Source: Chaetoceros tenuissimus (Eukaryota; Bacillariophyta; Thalassiosirophyceae; Chaetocerotales; Chaetocerotaceae). From it: DNA of 64,000 nt. Below the pieces are notes generated by a model, which worked only from the letters and a program-made list of their open reading frames with translations, was not told where the DNA came from and searched no databases. Below, one piece after another: positions 48,084 to 60,064 of the stretch (positions are counted from its first letter, which is position 1; each line of letters opens with the position of its first letter). The stretch lies in the NCBI GenBank assembly GCA_021927905.1, contig BLLK01000029.1:682001-746000 (forward strand), written 5' to 3'. Both the position numbers and the translations under genes were made by a program.

Positions 48084-50318
48084 ATGAAGACGATAGTTTC
48101 AATTTTAATATGGCTCCAGCTGTCTCTTTATAGTACAGCTTTCATCACAGGCATTCGAAAGACTCGAGCACATAGATCTCCATTGAATTATGAAGATCCC
48201 TCAAACTCGAACGAGAATGATTCTTTCATAGAAAAAAAGCAACAAAAAAGCAAACGCAGAGGAACATTTGGATTATCACCGAGAATGAATAAGAATGGAA
48301 GTCAGAGGGAGACAGCACAAAACTTCTCAGAGAGGAGCTTATTGAAACCCTCATCGTATTATAGCAAACCACAGAATTTTACAGTCGCTGCAACAGAACA
48401 GACTACACAGAATTTAATAAAGAGGAGTTTACTGAAACCCTCGCCGTATTACAGAAAACCCCAGAATTTGACACTAAAAAGGAGAAACAATAGAAAATTT
48501 ACACCTGTAATATTTCCTCGTCCTCCTAAGAAAGGTGCTCGTAAAGCTGAAAGAATTGTAACTAATGCAGAAGAATTGCAAAAGGCAGTTTTAGACGATG
48601 GTTATCTGCTTGAAGAATTAACTTTCAAGAACTGCTCTTTTGTTCCAACTCCAAAAAATGCCTCTGCTGAATATATTGGAAAATTTGATCCGTTCAATCA
48701 TGAAGTGATTAAGCTGATGAAGATGAGAGTTAAAACAAACTCAAAGCCTGGATTTAGAGCAGAAAATGATACATCTGTTCTAGCCCTATCTATTGAGGGT
48801 GGAGGTATGAGAGGAGCAACTGGAGCTGGCATGGCAGCAGCTATTGCAGTACTTGGATTGTCGGATGTCTTTGACAAAGTTTATGGCTCTTCAGCGGGGT
48901 CAGTTGTTGGTGCCTACTTTGTTAGTAGACAAATGCATATTGATATCTATACCGAGGTGTTGACTGCCGCAAAAGAAAAATTTGTTTCGAAAGGACGGTT
49001 GGCATCCTCACTCGCCACAAATCTTTTTGACACTAGAGTCCTCAATAGCACATTGTTTAGCAAATATGTGCAGCCAGCCATGAATATTTCATATGTATTA
49101 GACTCTATCATGTGTCCTACAAAGGGACTTAGACCATTAGACTTGGAAGCATTTAAACAGAATGACGAACTTCAGCAATTGAGAGTTGTGGCATCTACTG
49201 TAAGGGATGGAAAGATGGAGACACATTGTTTTGGCTCTAAGGAGATGGACTTCTTTGATAAAAAGAATGAGATGGGAGAAATTGTTGAGAATGCAACGAC
49301 AATGGTCGGTTCTGATAGACATGGACTTTTTGCATGTATGGAGACGAGCATGCTAGTACCTGCTGCAACACGTGCTCCATTGCCCTTGATGCGAAATAAA
49401 GACTATCATTTGAAGATCACTACTCGCTCTTTTGATGCATTTGCCTATGAACCTATTCCTTATCGTTCGGCTGTTGAAGAAGGTGCTACTCATTGCTTAG
49501 TTTTGAAAACTAGACCCGATGGAAGCGCAATAGGAACAAAGCAAGGACTGTTTGAAAAGGTTTTCGCTCCGATGTATTTTGATTCCAATAATATGCCTGA
49601 GGTGTCCAAGTACTTCCAAAACGGTGGACAACAATACATTTACGTAGAAGATTACCTGACTCTTGGTAGTGGGAAAAGACACGTTGTTGATGACAAATGC
49701 TCACAAAGTTTAAAAGGTGTTCCAGTTCCACCTAGAAAAATTTTATATGGGGTTGAATTGGATAAAGATACCCAATATTTGCGCGAGAATAGACATTATT
49801 GGAAAAGAGCTCATTTACTACCACTTTCTGTTCCTGAAGGAAAACCAGAACTTTCCACTCTCTCAGTAGATCAAGACGAAGTTTTGGAGGCAGTGAGATT
49901 AGGATTTGCAGCTGCATTCGATCTACTATCGCCTGTTGCAAATATAACCCTTCCTCTTCAAAAACATCTGGATGGGTATCGTGTCGCGGAGCTCTTGTTT
50001 TCGCATGTTGGATCAAGCACCAATGTATTAGAAAGTCCTATTCTAGTGTCTGGTGACTTTATTTACGAAGGTGAGGAAACACACAAAAAGCAGATTTCAA
50101 ATGGATTCGCAACAAATATGGAGAAAGCTGTGCAAAGAGATTTGAAACAGGCTTATTTCATGAAAAAGATGGAGAGCCTACGGAAGGGTGAGGATCTTTG
50201 CCCAAGGCGAGATGCTTCTCAACTTTTAGATTTGCTCCCAGGATTTGATAGAGGACGAATGCAATCCTTATCAGCAGGCTTACATCTCTTGAAAGATATC
50301 GACAGCAAAAACAGATGA
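48084..50318 (+). CDS. Patatin-like phospholipase, probably plastid-targeted
   Basis: 744 residues; start chosen at ATG 48084 because the open frame upstream has no earlier ATG and because MKTIVSILIWLQLSLYSTAF is a signal peptide with an Ala-Phe junction, the secondary-plastid style. Residues about 20-190 form a basic linker with two copies of a unit like (K/R)RSLLKPS.YY.KPQN. The catalytic core starts at about 230: the oxyanion loop IEGGGMRGATGAG and the nucleophile elbow VYGSSAGSVVG. The aspartate partner is not in the usual DG(G/A); FDAFAYEPIPYRSAVEEGAT is the matching place, which is normal for this lipid-hydrolase subgroup with 'GATHCLVLKTRPDG'. It should hydrolyse acyl esters of membrane lipids, perhaps galactolipid turnover. 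Confidence 0.82.
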   Translation: MKTIVSILIWLQLSLYSTAFITGIRKTRAHRSPLNYEDPSNSNENDSFIEKKQQKSKRRGTFGLSPRMNKNGSQRETAQNFSERSLLKPSSYYSKPQNFTVAATEQTTQNLIKRSLLKPSPYYRKPQNLTLKRRNNRKFTPVIFPRPPKKGARKAERIVTNAEELQKAVLDDGYLLEELTFKNCSFVPTPKNASAEYIGKFDPFNHEVIKLMKMRVKTNSKPGFRAENDTSVLALSIEGGGMRGATGAGMAAAIAVLGLSDVFDKVYGSSAGSVVGAYFVSRQMHIDIYTEVLTAAKEKFVSKGRLASSLATNLFDTRVLNSTLFSKYVQPAMNISYVLDSIMCPTKGLRPLDLEAFKQNDELQQLRVVASTVRDGKMETHCFGSKEMDFFDKKNEMGEIVENATTMVGSDRHGLFACMETSMLVPAATRAPLPLMRNKDYHLKITTRSFDAFAYEPIPYRSAVEEGATHCLVLKTRPDGSAIGTKQGLFEKVFAPMYFDSNNMPEVSKYFQNGGQQYIYVEDYLTLGSGKRHVVDDKCSQSLKGVPVPPRKILYGVELDKDTQYLRENRHYWKRAHLLPLSVPEGKPELSTLSVDQDEVLEAVRLGFAAAFDLLSPVANITLPLQKHLDGYRVAELLFSHVGSSTNVLESPILVSGDFIYEGEETHKKQISNGFATNMEKAVQRDLKQAYFMKKMESLRKGEDLCPRRDASQLLDLLPGFDRGRMQSLSAGLHLLKDIDSKNR

Positions 50319-50541
50319 TAGTGTATAGAAAAACCTTGAATAAAAACCAAGTAATTCAACATTGTTTATGATGAAAGTATTGCGAAGGATATTACAACAA
50401 AAAAGGCTTTCTCATCTTTTCTCAACACTTCCATGTCTATGATTGAAAGCAAGCATATTTCTAAAATAATTATGATTTAAAATTTAAAATAAAATACAAT
50501 AGGTTGATTATTTTCTCATCACGGATGATTGGGAAAGATTT

Positions 50542-53500
50542 TTATAAAAGCAGCATTATGCTACTTGTGAGAATAAATATGGAGCCGAGGAAAGAGCTAC
50601 TCGAGACACTACCACTTGTTTTGGAGTTATCGCCATTAGAAGCTGCAAAGTCTCGGTTTGATTCCGGACTATCTTGGGTTGTGTCTGTTATAACAGTATC
50701 TTGTGGATTTGGAATAAATGTAGGTGCATTGTTAATACTATCAAGCAATGCTGAAGGTGCCTCTGATGAGTATTTTCCTTTCTTTCCGCCTTTGCCTTTA
50801 CCTCCTTTACCTGACGCTGATGGCGATGATGAGGTCGATGGTGATGATGATGTGGATGGTACATGTGATGGTGAAGAAGATGTTGAAGGTGCATCTGATG
50901 AGTATTTTCCTTTCTTTCCGCCTTTGCCTTTACCTCCTTTACCTGACGCTGATGGCGATGATGAGGTCGATGGTGATGATGATGTGGATGGTACATGTGA
51001 TGGTGAAGAAGATGTTGAAGGTGCCTCTGATGAGTATTTTCCTTTCTTTCCGCCTTTGCCTTTACCTCCTTTACCTGACGTTGATGGCGATGATGATGTC
51101 GATGGTGATGATGATGTGGATGGTACATGTGATGGTGAAGAGGACGTTGAAGGTGGTTCACTTGGCTGAAGAGAAGGAAAGCCAGATACAACATCTGCAC
51201 CTGTGAAAGGAGAAAATGATGGCTCGCTTGATACCGAAGGATATGCAGATTTCAACTTAAATGGTGAAGCCGATGGAACTTCGGAAGAAAAAGAAGAAGG
51301 TTCCGAAGATGAAAGTAAAGATGGTTCAACGGATTGTACTTCACTTGGCCTGAATGAAAAATTCTTACTGGGACTCGTAGAATGAAACAAACTGGGACTG
51401 TCAGTAGGACTGCTTGACGGACTAGAGCTGATGGAAGGCTTGGAGGATACAATCGGACTGCTACTTGGCTGCTGCGATACACTTGGACTTGTGCTTACAG
51501 TAGGACTCGCAGATACCTCAGGTGTAGGAGAACTTGATGGACTCATAGAAACAGAAGGAGACCCAGATGGCTGTACAAACGGATTCAGCTTCACATGAGT
51601 ATAGCTTCTACATGGTCCTTCTTCCTCTCCGCTGGGAAGTGTGAAGTTACCCTCATATCCAATAGAAAAGAACAATTTATCATCACAAGAGCTCATCTCT
51701 GCCACTTCATGAGTATACTCGTAGCAATCATCAGCTGGTTTCAAGCCTTTCACAGAATCTAGTATCGTCTTTTGATACTTCACATTGGACTGATTTGGAT
51801 TGACGTCAAGAGGTAAGGTACCATTGTTGCATGCTCTGTACAAGATCGACGCAGAGAAAGTAACACATGAGGACTGAGAGTCGATATACTCTTGACAACC
51901 AATATCTGAAGATCCATTTGCATCGCCAGTCACAGTACATAGAGCTTCTGTTGACAAATTGCCATCACAAGAAGTCGGATCGATAGATTTTGATGGACTT
52001 GCGGTAGGACTGCTTGACGGACTAGAGCTGATGGAAGGCTTGGAGGATACAATCGGACTGCTACTTGGCTGCTGCGATACACTTGGACTTGTGCTTACAG
52101 TAGGACTCGCAGATACCTCAGGTGTAGGAGAACTTGATGGACTCATAGAAACAGAAGGAGACCCAGATGGCTGTACAAACGGATTCAGCTTCACATGAGT
52201 ATAGCTTCTACATGGTCCTTCTTCCTCTCCGCTGGGAAGTGTGAAGTTACCCTCATATCCAATGGAAAAGAACAATTTATCATCACAAGAGCTCATCTCT
52301 GCCACTTCTTGAGTATACTCGTAGCAATCATCAGCTGGTTTCAAGCCTTTCACAGAATCTAGTATCGTCTTTTGATACTTCACATTGGACTGATTTGGAT
52401 TGACGTCAAGAGGTAAGGTACCATTGTTGCATGCTCTGTACAAGATGGACACAGAGAAAGTAACACATGAGGACTGAGAGTCGATATACTCTTGACAACC
52501 AATATCTGAAGATCCATTTGCATCGCCAGCCACAGTACATAGAGCTTCTGTTGACAAATTGCCATCACAAGAAGTCGGATCGATAGATTTTGATGGACTT
52601 GCGGTAGGACTGCTTGACGGACGAGAGCTGATGGAAGGCTTGGAGGATACAATCGGACTGCTACTTGGCTGCTGCGATACACTTGGACTTGTGCTTACAG
52701 TAGGACTCGCAGATACCTCAGGTGTAGGAGAACTTGATGGACTCATAGAAACAGAAGGAGACCCAGATGGCTGTACAAACGGATTCAGCTTCACATGAGT
52801 ATAGCTTCTACATGGTCCTTCTTCCTCTCCGCTGGGAAGTGTGAAGTTACCCTCATATCCAATAGAAAAGAACAATGTATCATCATCACAAGAGCTCATC
52901 TCTGCCACTTCATGAGTATACTCGTAGCAATCATCAGCTGGTTTCAAGCCTTTCACAGAATCTAGTATCGTCTTTTGATACTTCACATTGGACTGATTTG
53001 GATTGACGTCAAGAGGTAAGGTACCATTGTTGCATGCTCTGTACAAGATCGACGCAGAGAAAGTAACACATGAGGACTGAGAGTCGATATACTCTTGACA
53101 ACCAATATCTGAAGATCCATTTGCATCGCCAGTCACAGTACATAGAGCTTCTGTTGACAAATTGCCATCACAAGAAGTCGGATCGATAGATTTTGATGGA
53201 CTTGCGGTAGGACTGCTTGACGGACTAGAGCTGATGGAAGGCTTGGAGGATACAATCGGACTGCTACTTGGCTGCTGCGATACACTTGGACTTGTGCTTA
53301 CAGTAGGACTCGCAGATACCTCAGGTGTAGGAGAACTTGATGGACTCATAGAAACAGAAGGAGACCCAGATGGCTGTACAAACGGATTCAGCTTCACATG
53401 AGTATAGCTTCTACATGGTCCTTCTTCCTCTCCGCTGGGAAGTGTGAAGTTACCCTCATATCCAATAGAAAAGAACAATTTATCATCACAAGAGCTCATC

Positions 53501-56500
53501 TCTGCCACTTCATGAGTATACTCGTAGCAATCATCAGCTGGTTTCAAGCCTTTCACAGAATCTAGTATCGTCTTTTGATACTTCACATTGGACTGATTTG
53601 GATTGACGTCAAGAGGTAAGGTACCATTGTTGCATGCTCTGTACAAGATCGACGCAGAGAAAGTAACACATGAGGACTGAGAGTCGATATACTCTTGACA
53701 ACCAATATCTGAAGATCCATTTGCATCGCCAGTCACAGTACATAGAGCTTCTGTTGACAAATTGCCATCACAAGAAGTCGGATCGATAGATTTTGATGGA
53801 CTTGCGGTAGGACTGCTTGACGGACGAGAGCTGATGGAAGGCTTGGAGGATACAATCGGACTGCTACTTGGCTGCTGCGATACACTTGGACTTGTGCTTA
53901 CAGTAGGACTCGCAGATACCTCAGGTGTAGGAGAACTTGATGGACTCATAGAAACAGAAGGAGACCCAGATGGCTGTACAAACGGATTCAGCTTCACATG
54001 AGTATAGCTTCTACATGGTCCTTCTTCCTCTCCGCTGGGAAGTGTGAAGTTACCCTCATATCCAATAGAAAAGAACAATTTATCATCACAAGAGCTCATC
54101 TCTGCCACTTCTTGAGTATACTCGTAGCAATCATCAGCTGGTTTCAAGCCTTTCACAGAATCTAGTATCGTCTTTTGATACTTCACATTGGACTGATTTG
54201 GATTGACGTCAAGAGGTAAGGTACCATTGTTGCATGCTCTGTACAAGATCGACGCAGAGAAAGTAACACATGAGGACTGAGAGTCGATATACTCTTGACA
54301 ACCAATATCTGAAGATCCATTTGCATCGCCAGTCACAGTACATAGAGCTTCTGTTGACAAATTGCCATCACAAGAAGTCGGATCGATAGATTTTGATGGA
54401 CTTGCGGTAGGACTGCTTGACGGACTAGAGCTGATGGAAGGCTTGGAGGATACAATCGGACTGCTACTTGGCTGCTGCGATACACTTGGACTTGTGCTTA
54501 CAGTAGGACTCGCAGATACCTCAGGTGTAGGAGAACTTGATGGACTCATAGAAACAGAAGGAGACCCAGATGGCTGTACAAACGGATTCAGCTTCACATG
54601 AGTATAGCTTCTACATGGTCCTTCTTCCTCTCCGCTGGGAAGTGTGAAGTTACCCTCATATCCAATAGAAAAGAACAATTTATCATCACAAGAGCTCATC
54701 TCTGCCACTTCATGAGTATACTCGTAGCAATCATCAGCTGGTTTCAAGCCTTTCACAGAATCTAGTATCGTCTTTTGATACTTCACATTGGACTGATTTG
54801 GATTGACGTCAAGAGGTAAGGTACCATTGTTGCATGCTCTGTACAAGATCGACGCAGAGAAAGTAACACATGAGGACTGAGAGTCGATATACTCTTGACA
54901 ACCAATATCTGAAGATCCATTTGCATCGCCAGTCACAGTACATAGAGCTTCTGTTGACAAATTGCCATCACAAGAAGTCGGATCGATAGATTTTGATGGA
55001 CTTGCGGTAGGACTGCTTGACGGACTAGAGCTGATGGAAGGCTTGGAGGATACAATCGGACTGCTACTTGGCTGCTGCGATACACTTGGACTTGTGCTTA
55101 CAGTAGGACTCGCAGATACCTCAGGTGTAGGAGAACTTGATGGACTCATAGAAACAGAAGGAGACCCAGATGGCTGTACAAACGGATTCAGCTTCACATG
55201 AGTATAGCTTCTACATGGTCCTTCTTCCTCTCCGCTGGGAAGTGTGAAGTTACCCTCATATCCAATGGAAAAGAACAATTTATCATCACAAGAGCTCATC
55301 TCTGCCACTTCTTGAGTATACTCGTAGCAATCATCAGCTGGTTTCAAGCCTTTCACAGAATCTAGTATCGTCTTTTGATACTTCACATTGGACTGATTTG
55401 GATTGACGTCAAGAGGTAAGGTACCATTGTTGCATGCTCTGTACAAGATCGACACAGAGAAAGTAACACATGAGGACTGAGAGTCGATATACTCTTGACA
55501 ACCAATATCTGAAGATCCATTTGCATCGCCAGCCACAGTACATAGAGCTTCTGTTGACAAATTGCCATCACAAGAAGTCGGATCGATAGATTTTGATGGA
55601 CTTGCGGTAGGACTGCTTGACGGACGAGAGCTGATGGAAGGCTTGGAGGATACAATCGGACTGCTACTTGGCTGCTGCGATACACTTGGACTTGTGCTTA
55701 CAGTAGGACTCGCAGATACCTCAGGTGTAGGAGAACTTGATGGACTCATAGAAACAGAAGGAGACCCAGATGGCTGTACAAACGGATTCAGCTTCACATG
55801 AGTATAGCTTCTACATGGTCCTTCTTCCTCTCCGCTGGGAAGTGTGAAGTTACCCTCATATCCAATAGAAAAGAACAATTTATCATCACAAGAGCTCATC
55901 TCTGCCACTTCTTGAGTATACTCGTAGCAATCATCAGCTGGTTTCAAGCCTTTCACAGAATCTAGTATCGTCTTTTGATACTTCACATTGGACTGATTTG
56001 GATTGACGTCAAGAGGTAAGGTACCATTGTTGCATGCTCTGTACAAGATCGACGCAGAGAAAGTAACACATGAGGACTGAGAGTCGATATACTCTTGACA
56101 ACCAATATCTGAAGATCCATTTGCATCGCCAGCCACAGTACATAGAGCTTCTGTTGACAAATTGCCATCACAAGAAGTCGGATCGATAGATTTTGATGGA
56201 CTTGCGGTAGGACTGCTTGACGGACGAGAGCTGATGGAAGGCTTGGAGGATACAATCGGACTGCTACTTGGCTGCTGCGATACACTTGGACTTGTGCTTA
56301 CAGTAGGACTCGCAGATACCTCAGGTGTAGGAGAACTTGATGGACTCATAGAAACAGAAGGAGACCCAGATGGCTGTACAAACGGATTCAGCTTCACATG
56401 AGTATAGCTTCTACATGGTCCTTCTTCCTCTCCGCTGGGAAGTGTGAAGTTACCCTCATATCCAATAGAAAAGAACAATTTATCATCACAAGAGCTCATC

Positions 56501-58272
56501 TCTGCCACTTCTTGAGTATACTCGTAGCAATCATCAGCTGGTTTCAAGCCTTTCACAGAATCTAGTATCGTCTTTTGATACTTCACATTGGACTGATTTG
56601 GATTGACGTCAAGAGGTAAGGTACCATTGTTGCATGCTCTGTACAAGATCGACGCAGAGAAAGTAACACATGAGGACTGAGAGTCGATATACTCTTGACA
56701 ACCAATATCTGAAGATCCATTTGCATCGCCAGTCACAGTACATAGAGCTTCTGTTGACAAATTGCCATCACAAGAAGTCGGATCGATAGATTTTGATGGA
56801 CTTGCGGTAGGACTGCTTGACGGACTAGAGCTGATGGAAGGCTTGGAGGATACAATCGGACTGCTACTTGGCTGCTGCGATACACTTGGACTTGTGCTTA
56901 GCGTTGGTTGTGTTGTTGGTTGTGTTGTTGGTTGTGTTGTGATGGTTGGTTTACTTGATATTGTTGGTGGTGATGTTTTTGGAGGTTCAATTTTTGAAAG
57001 TAATGGGGTCGGTGCAGGCGTTTGCGTTGGTTCTGATGATTGACTTGGAGAGTTGGATGGTTTTTCCAATGGATACAAGTTTTTATGTGTGTAACTTCTA
57101 CATGGTCGATATTTGTTTGGGTTTCCAACATGTGCTTCATCTACTCCTCTAAGTCCAATTGAATAAAATGTGCGATTGCATGTGTTTATTGATCGTCTTA
57201 CTTCGAAATTTTCACATGTCTTTGAAGAAAGTTTTTCTGATACCTGATCAAGTTTAATTTTCTTGAATTTGATATTGGATTGTTTTGGATTGACTTCGAT
57301 ATCAAACTCTTCGTTGTTACATGCTTCATACGAAAAAATTGCATCGAAATTGAAACAAATACCTTCTTTAGAGTCAATATATGCTTGACAGTCAACTCCA
57401 TCAGGGGTTTCGCAAGAAGCACTTGTCTAGTTATCGAAATCATTTTTGTGAGATTTAAGCAATGGTCAATGGACAAGCTACCTAAATACTTACCTCAACA
57501 TTACAGTCTCCATACTGAACTTCTACTGGAGTGAAAGCGTACGCATAACAATATGGTTGTGGTTTATCATCATTGAGAAGTTTACCATTCTTAAATGGTG
57601 GTCCACTGAGTTGAGATGCCATCCAGCGCATAGGAACAGCTGTATCCAAGTCCATTGTCTGTGTTCTTTGAATACAATTATTACCAGGTGTAGCCTCTAG
57701 CACCACTGGAGTTGTAAAGTTTTCCTCAAAAAGCATCTCCCTTCCGGCAGGTCCATTTCTTTTTTTATTCTGCCACAACCTAAAATGTGTTTGGATGATA
57801 TCCTGATCATCATCTTGTGCCTTCGCTCTAATGGTTATATTGTTATCATTATAATTGCAAATCTCCCAAGAATACTCAACTTTTACCTGAGGATATGAAG
57901 CAGTTTGATAAGCAAGCAGCCCATTAATTTTGATATTGTTACAATCTGTACCATAGATATCTTGAAATTCAGTTCTATTATCTACTACAATACATTTTGC
58001 TGAGGACTTTTGAGTAGAAAAAAATGGTGAGCCCATACATCATTAGAACACAATAACCAAAATTTATTTTCGTTGAAACTTACGTAAGAACATGGACAGT
58101 CATGACCTTCTCTCTGGAAAAAAGGGTACGCTTCAAAGCCATCTCTAGTTGTGTTGTAGATGCCATTAGTTACATTGTATGTGCCTGCAAGAATGTTGGT
58201 ATTTGGGCACAAGTCAAATTGAGCATCCACTACGGCGAATGCAGAGAGCAAAGCTACAGCTTTTACTTTCAT
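50542..58272 (-). CDS. Giant tandem-repeat surface protein, probably GPI-anchored
   Basis: Exons 58272-58084, 58006-57494 and 57426-50542, 2,528 residues; introns 77 and 67 bp, both phase 0. A signal peptide (MKVKAVALLSAFAVVDAQ) is followed by a Cys-containing head (about 20-235) and one divergent repeat (from TSASCETPDGVDC). Then come nine almost identical about 200-residue units. Each has SCDGNLSTEALC, CQEYIDSQSSC, YRACNNGTLPLDVNPNQ, GPCRSYTHVKLNPF, and a Ser/Pro linker rich in SPS. After these, a Ser/Pro stretch and three copies of a Gly-Lys unit (GKGGKGKGGKKGKYSS) lead to a C-terminal hydrophobic end FLGSIFILTSSIMLLL after small residues, typical of a GPI signal. N-glycosylation sites are frequent. 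The composition suggests a cell-wall or frustule-associated glycoprotein; this is inference. Confidence 0.82.
50754..51149 (-). repeat. Three tandem 132-bp repeats (Gly-Lys tail units)
   Basis: Copies start at about 50754, 50886 and 51018 on the plus strand, exactly 132 bases (44 codons) apart, and are nearly identical. Each encodes APSTSSSPSHVPSTSSSPS, then STSSSPS.SGKGGKGKGGKKGKYSS. They are part of the giant repeat protein just before its C-terminus. Confidence 0.92.
51404..56900 (-). repeat. Nine-fold tandem array of 600-bp coding repeats
   Basis: Units start at 51404, 52004, 52604, 53207, 53807 and so on every 600 bases to 56804, then a partial piece ends at 56900. One unit (52604-53206) is 603 bases because of an extra codon at about 52880. 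Differences between units are few, mostly single bases, so the array has been homogenised or expanded very recently. An older divergent unit sits just outside at about 57070-57426. Confidence 0.95.
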
Positions 58273-58909
58273 CTTTTCTCCTTTTCTGATTAGATTGAGA
58301 CTTATGACTCAACTGTGAAAAGGTTGTGGTTTCTTTCAAAGAGATCTTTGAGCAAATCAAAAGAATTGTATTCAATGAAATTGTTGCGATGATATAAAAA
58401 GCGTGATGAGGAGAAGTATGAAAGATTTTTTACAAAATCTGAGCACAATCCATCCTCGGCACAGTGAATCAAGCTAAATAAATCAAAATAATCTTATGAC
58501 TTGGAAGATTAGGACAAGACCGATGGCATATTGTATGTGTCGTGTAAATTATATAACAAAATACACCTCAAACCCATCTACGTATCAGATAAAATAGCTT
58601 TACTACGACTGAACAGACTTTTACCATCTTTTAAAAAAAGTCTAAAATAGATAATGAAAATAAACAATGACAGTCATGTTCTGCATGATAAAGATGAAAG
58701 ATGAAAAGGTACCTTGTACATGATGATGCTTTTTTGGCTCAAGTGTACAAACCACAACTTAACACCACACATCTAGCTAGTCTAATGTTCAAGTCATAGT
58801 AATTATACGAGCTAAATACCGCCTCCCTGTTTCTTCTCTCGTTTTCTCGCTACACAGAAGAACTTCAGTCATCTCAGAAGCAGCCGAACTGAAAAATTGA
58901 ATATGCAAA
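58273..58909. other. Divergent intergenic region
   Basis: 637 bases between the giant repeat gene and the CmcJ-like gene. It is AT-rich; no coding frame or RNA gene is convincing. Confidence 0.4.
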
Positions 58910-60064
58910 ATGAGTCAATATAGTTCTCTTCTGCAAATTGGCCTTTTATTTTTCTTCTCCCATAAAGTTATTTGCTTTTATTCATGTCACAGTATTCTTT
59001 CCCGGCGACAAGAATACGCACATCACTCTCATTCAGAAACTCAGTGTTTTGAGTATAATAAAGGCCTTACTGAGATTGATTATTCAGCTGCGAATGAATA
59101 TATTGCAGCCCATTACAATATAGATAAATATTTCGATTCCAATAGAGCATATGAAACGATATTTGATGGAAGGCAAGTCTTGAAAGAACTGGAATTAAAA
59201 AATGAGAAAGATGGCCATTACAAGACCGAGAAGGAAATTCTTGATTTATACGGGTTGACTCTCTATCCTTCACAAGTCTCTGGATGTGATGACAATGTCG
59301 GCATTGAAGATCAGCACTGGCAAAACAGGCAGTGGATTTCAGACGTTTATCTACCTCATTTAAAATCCATAGTCAGTGAATTGTTCCCCAACATGGTCAT
59401 GTCTTGCTTCTGGAATCCGATGGTCAGAGGGTCTGAGTATGAAATATCTTCAAGAGAAGGAAATGAAACACCAACAGCAAACGTTGCATCACTCGTGCAT
59501 ATTGATACCGATGTGGGAGCTTACAGTCTTGATGAATTCATATCCTTGATTAAAAAGAATGAGATTCAATGCAAGAATCTACCCTCGTTTAACAAAGATC
59601 AATTTACCGAAGCAATCAAGGTTGGGAAGAAACGTTTTGCTATTTTGAATTTCTGGAGGAATATAAGCAGTGAGCCTGTGAAATCATATCCCTTAGGAAT
59701 CTTGTCTACAAAATATACAAGTTCTGAAAAGGATGAAATGCCTGTTCAAACATTTCCTGAGGCATCACCAGATATGAGATATTCTGACTGGTATTACTTT
59801 TCTAATGCTACCAAAGACGAAGTCATCATATTTTATCAATATGATCGTCTTTCCACGCAAGTATCAGATCTTTGGCACTGTGCTTTACCCATCAAACACG
59901 AGACTTGCCCCAAGAGGAAATCTTTTGACGTGAGAATGTTGATTGTTTTAGATGAACAGGTACCATTGAAGTATGATCGTTACAACGAAGGGCGTATTAA
60001 ACCGATATTGAATTTAGAAGAGAGTGGATGCTTTTGTGACGAACAAGCTGAAACACGATCATAA
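58910..60064 (+). CDS. CmcJ/NvfI-like Fe(II)/2-oxoglutarate oxygenase family protein, secretory leader
   Basis: 384 residues, one exon. The N-terminus (LLQIGLLFFFSHKVICFYSC) is a signal-peptide-like helix. The main part resembles the CmcJ/AsaB/NvfI methyltransferase-oxygenase family. Landmarks are SLVHIDTDVGAY (His-x-Asp, possible iron ligands), RFAILNFWRNISSEPVKSYPLG, SDWYYFSNATKDEVIIFYQY and SDLWHCALPI then FDVRMLIVLDEQ. In fungi and bacteria such proteins act in natural-product tailoring. The diatom substrate is unknown. The N-terminal leader is unlike the cytosolic fungal enzymes and suggests secretion, ER or plastid location. No obvious biosynthetic partners lie next to it. Confidence 0.72.
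   Translation: MSQYSSLLQIGLLFFFSHKVICFYSCHSILSRRQEYAHHSHSETQCFEYNKGLTEIDYSAANEYIAAHYNIDKYFDSNRAYETIFDGRQVLKELELKNEKDGHYKTEKEILDLYGLTLYPSQVSGCDDNVGIEDQHWQNRQWISDVYLPHLKSIVSELFPNMVMSCFWNPMVRGSEYEISSREGNETPTANVASLVHIDTDVGAYSLDEFISLIKKNEIQCKNLPSFNKDQFTEAIKVGKKRFAILNFWRNISSEPVKSYPLGILSTKYTSSEKDEMPVQTFPEASPDMRYSDWYYFSNATKDEVIIFYQYDRLSTQVSDLWHCALPIKHETCPKRKSFDVRMLIVLDEQVPLKYDRYNEGRIKPILNLEESGCFCDEQAETRS

Noticed and set aside
50504-51206. Plus-strand frames rich in Asp and Gly or in Met over the Gly-Lys repeats
   Set aside because: Shadows of the minus-strand repeats; composition follows from the reverse complement of Ser/Lys codons.
51959-57043. Repeated plus-strand open frames of 79 codons within every 600-bp unit
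   Set aside because: They lie antisense to the giant repeat gene and are copies of one accidental open frame.
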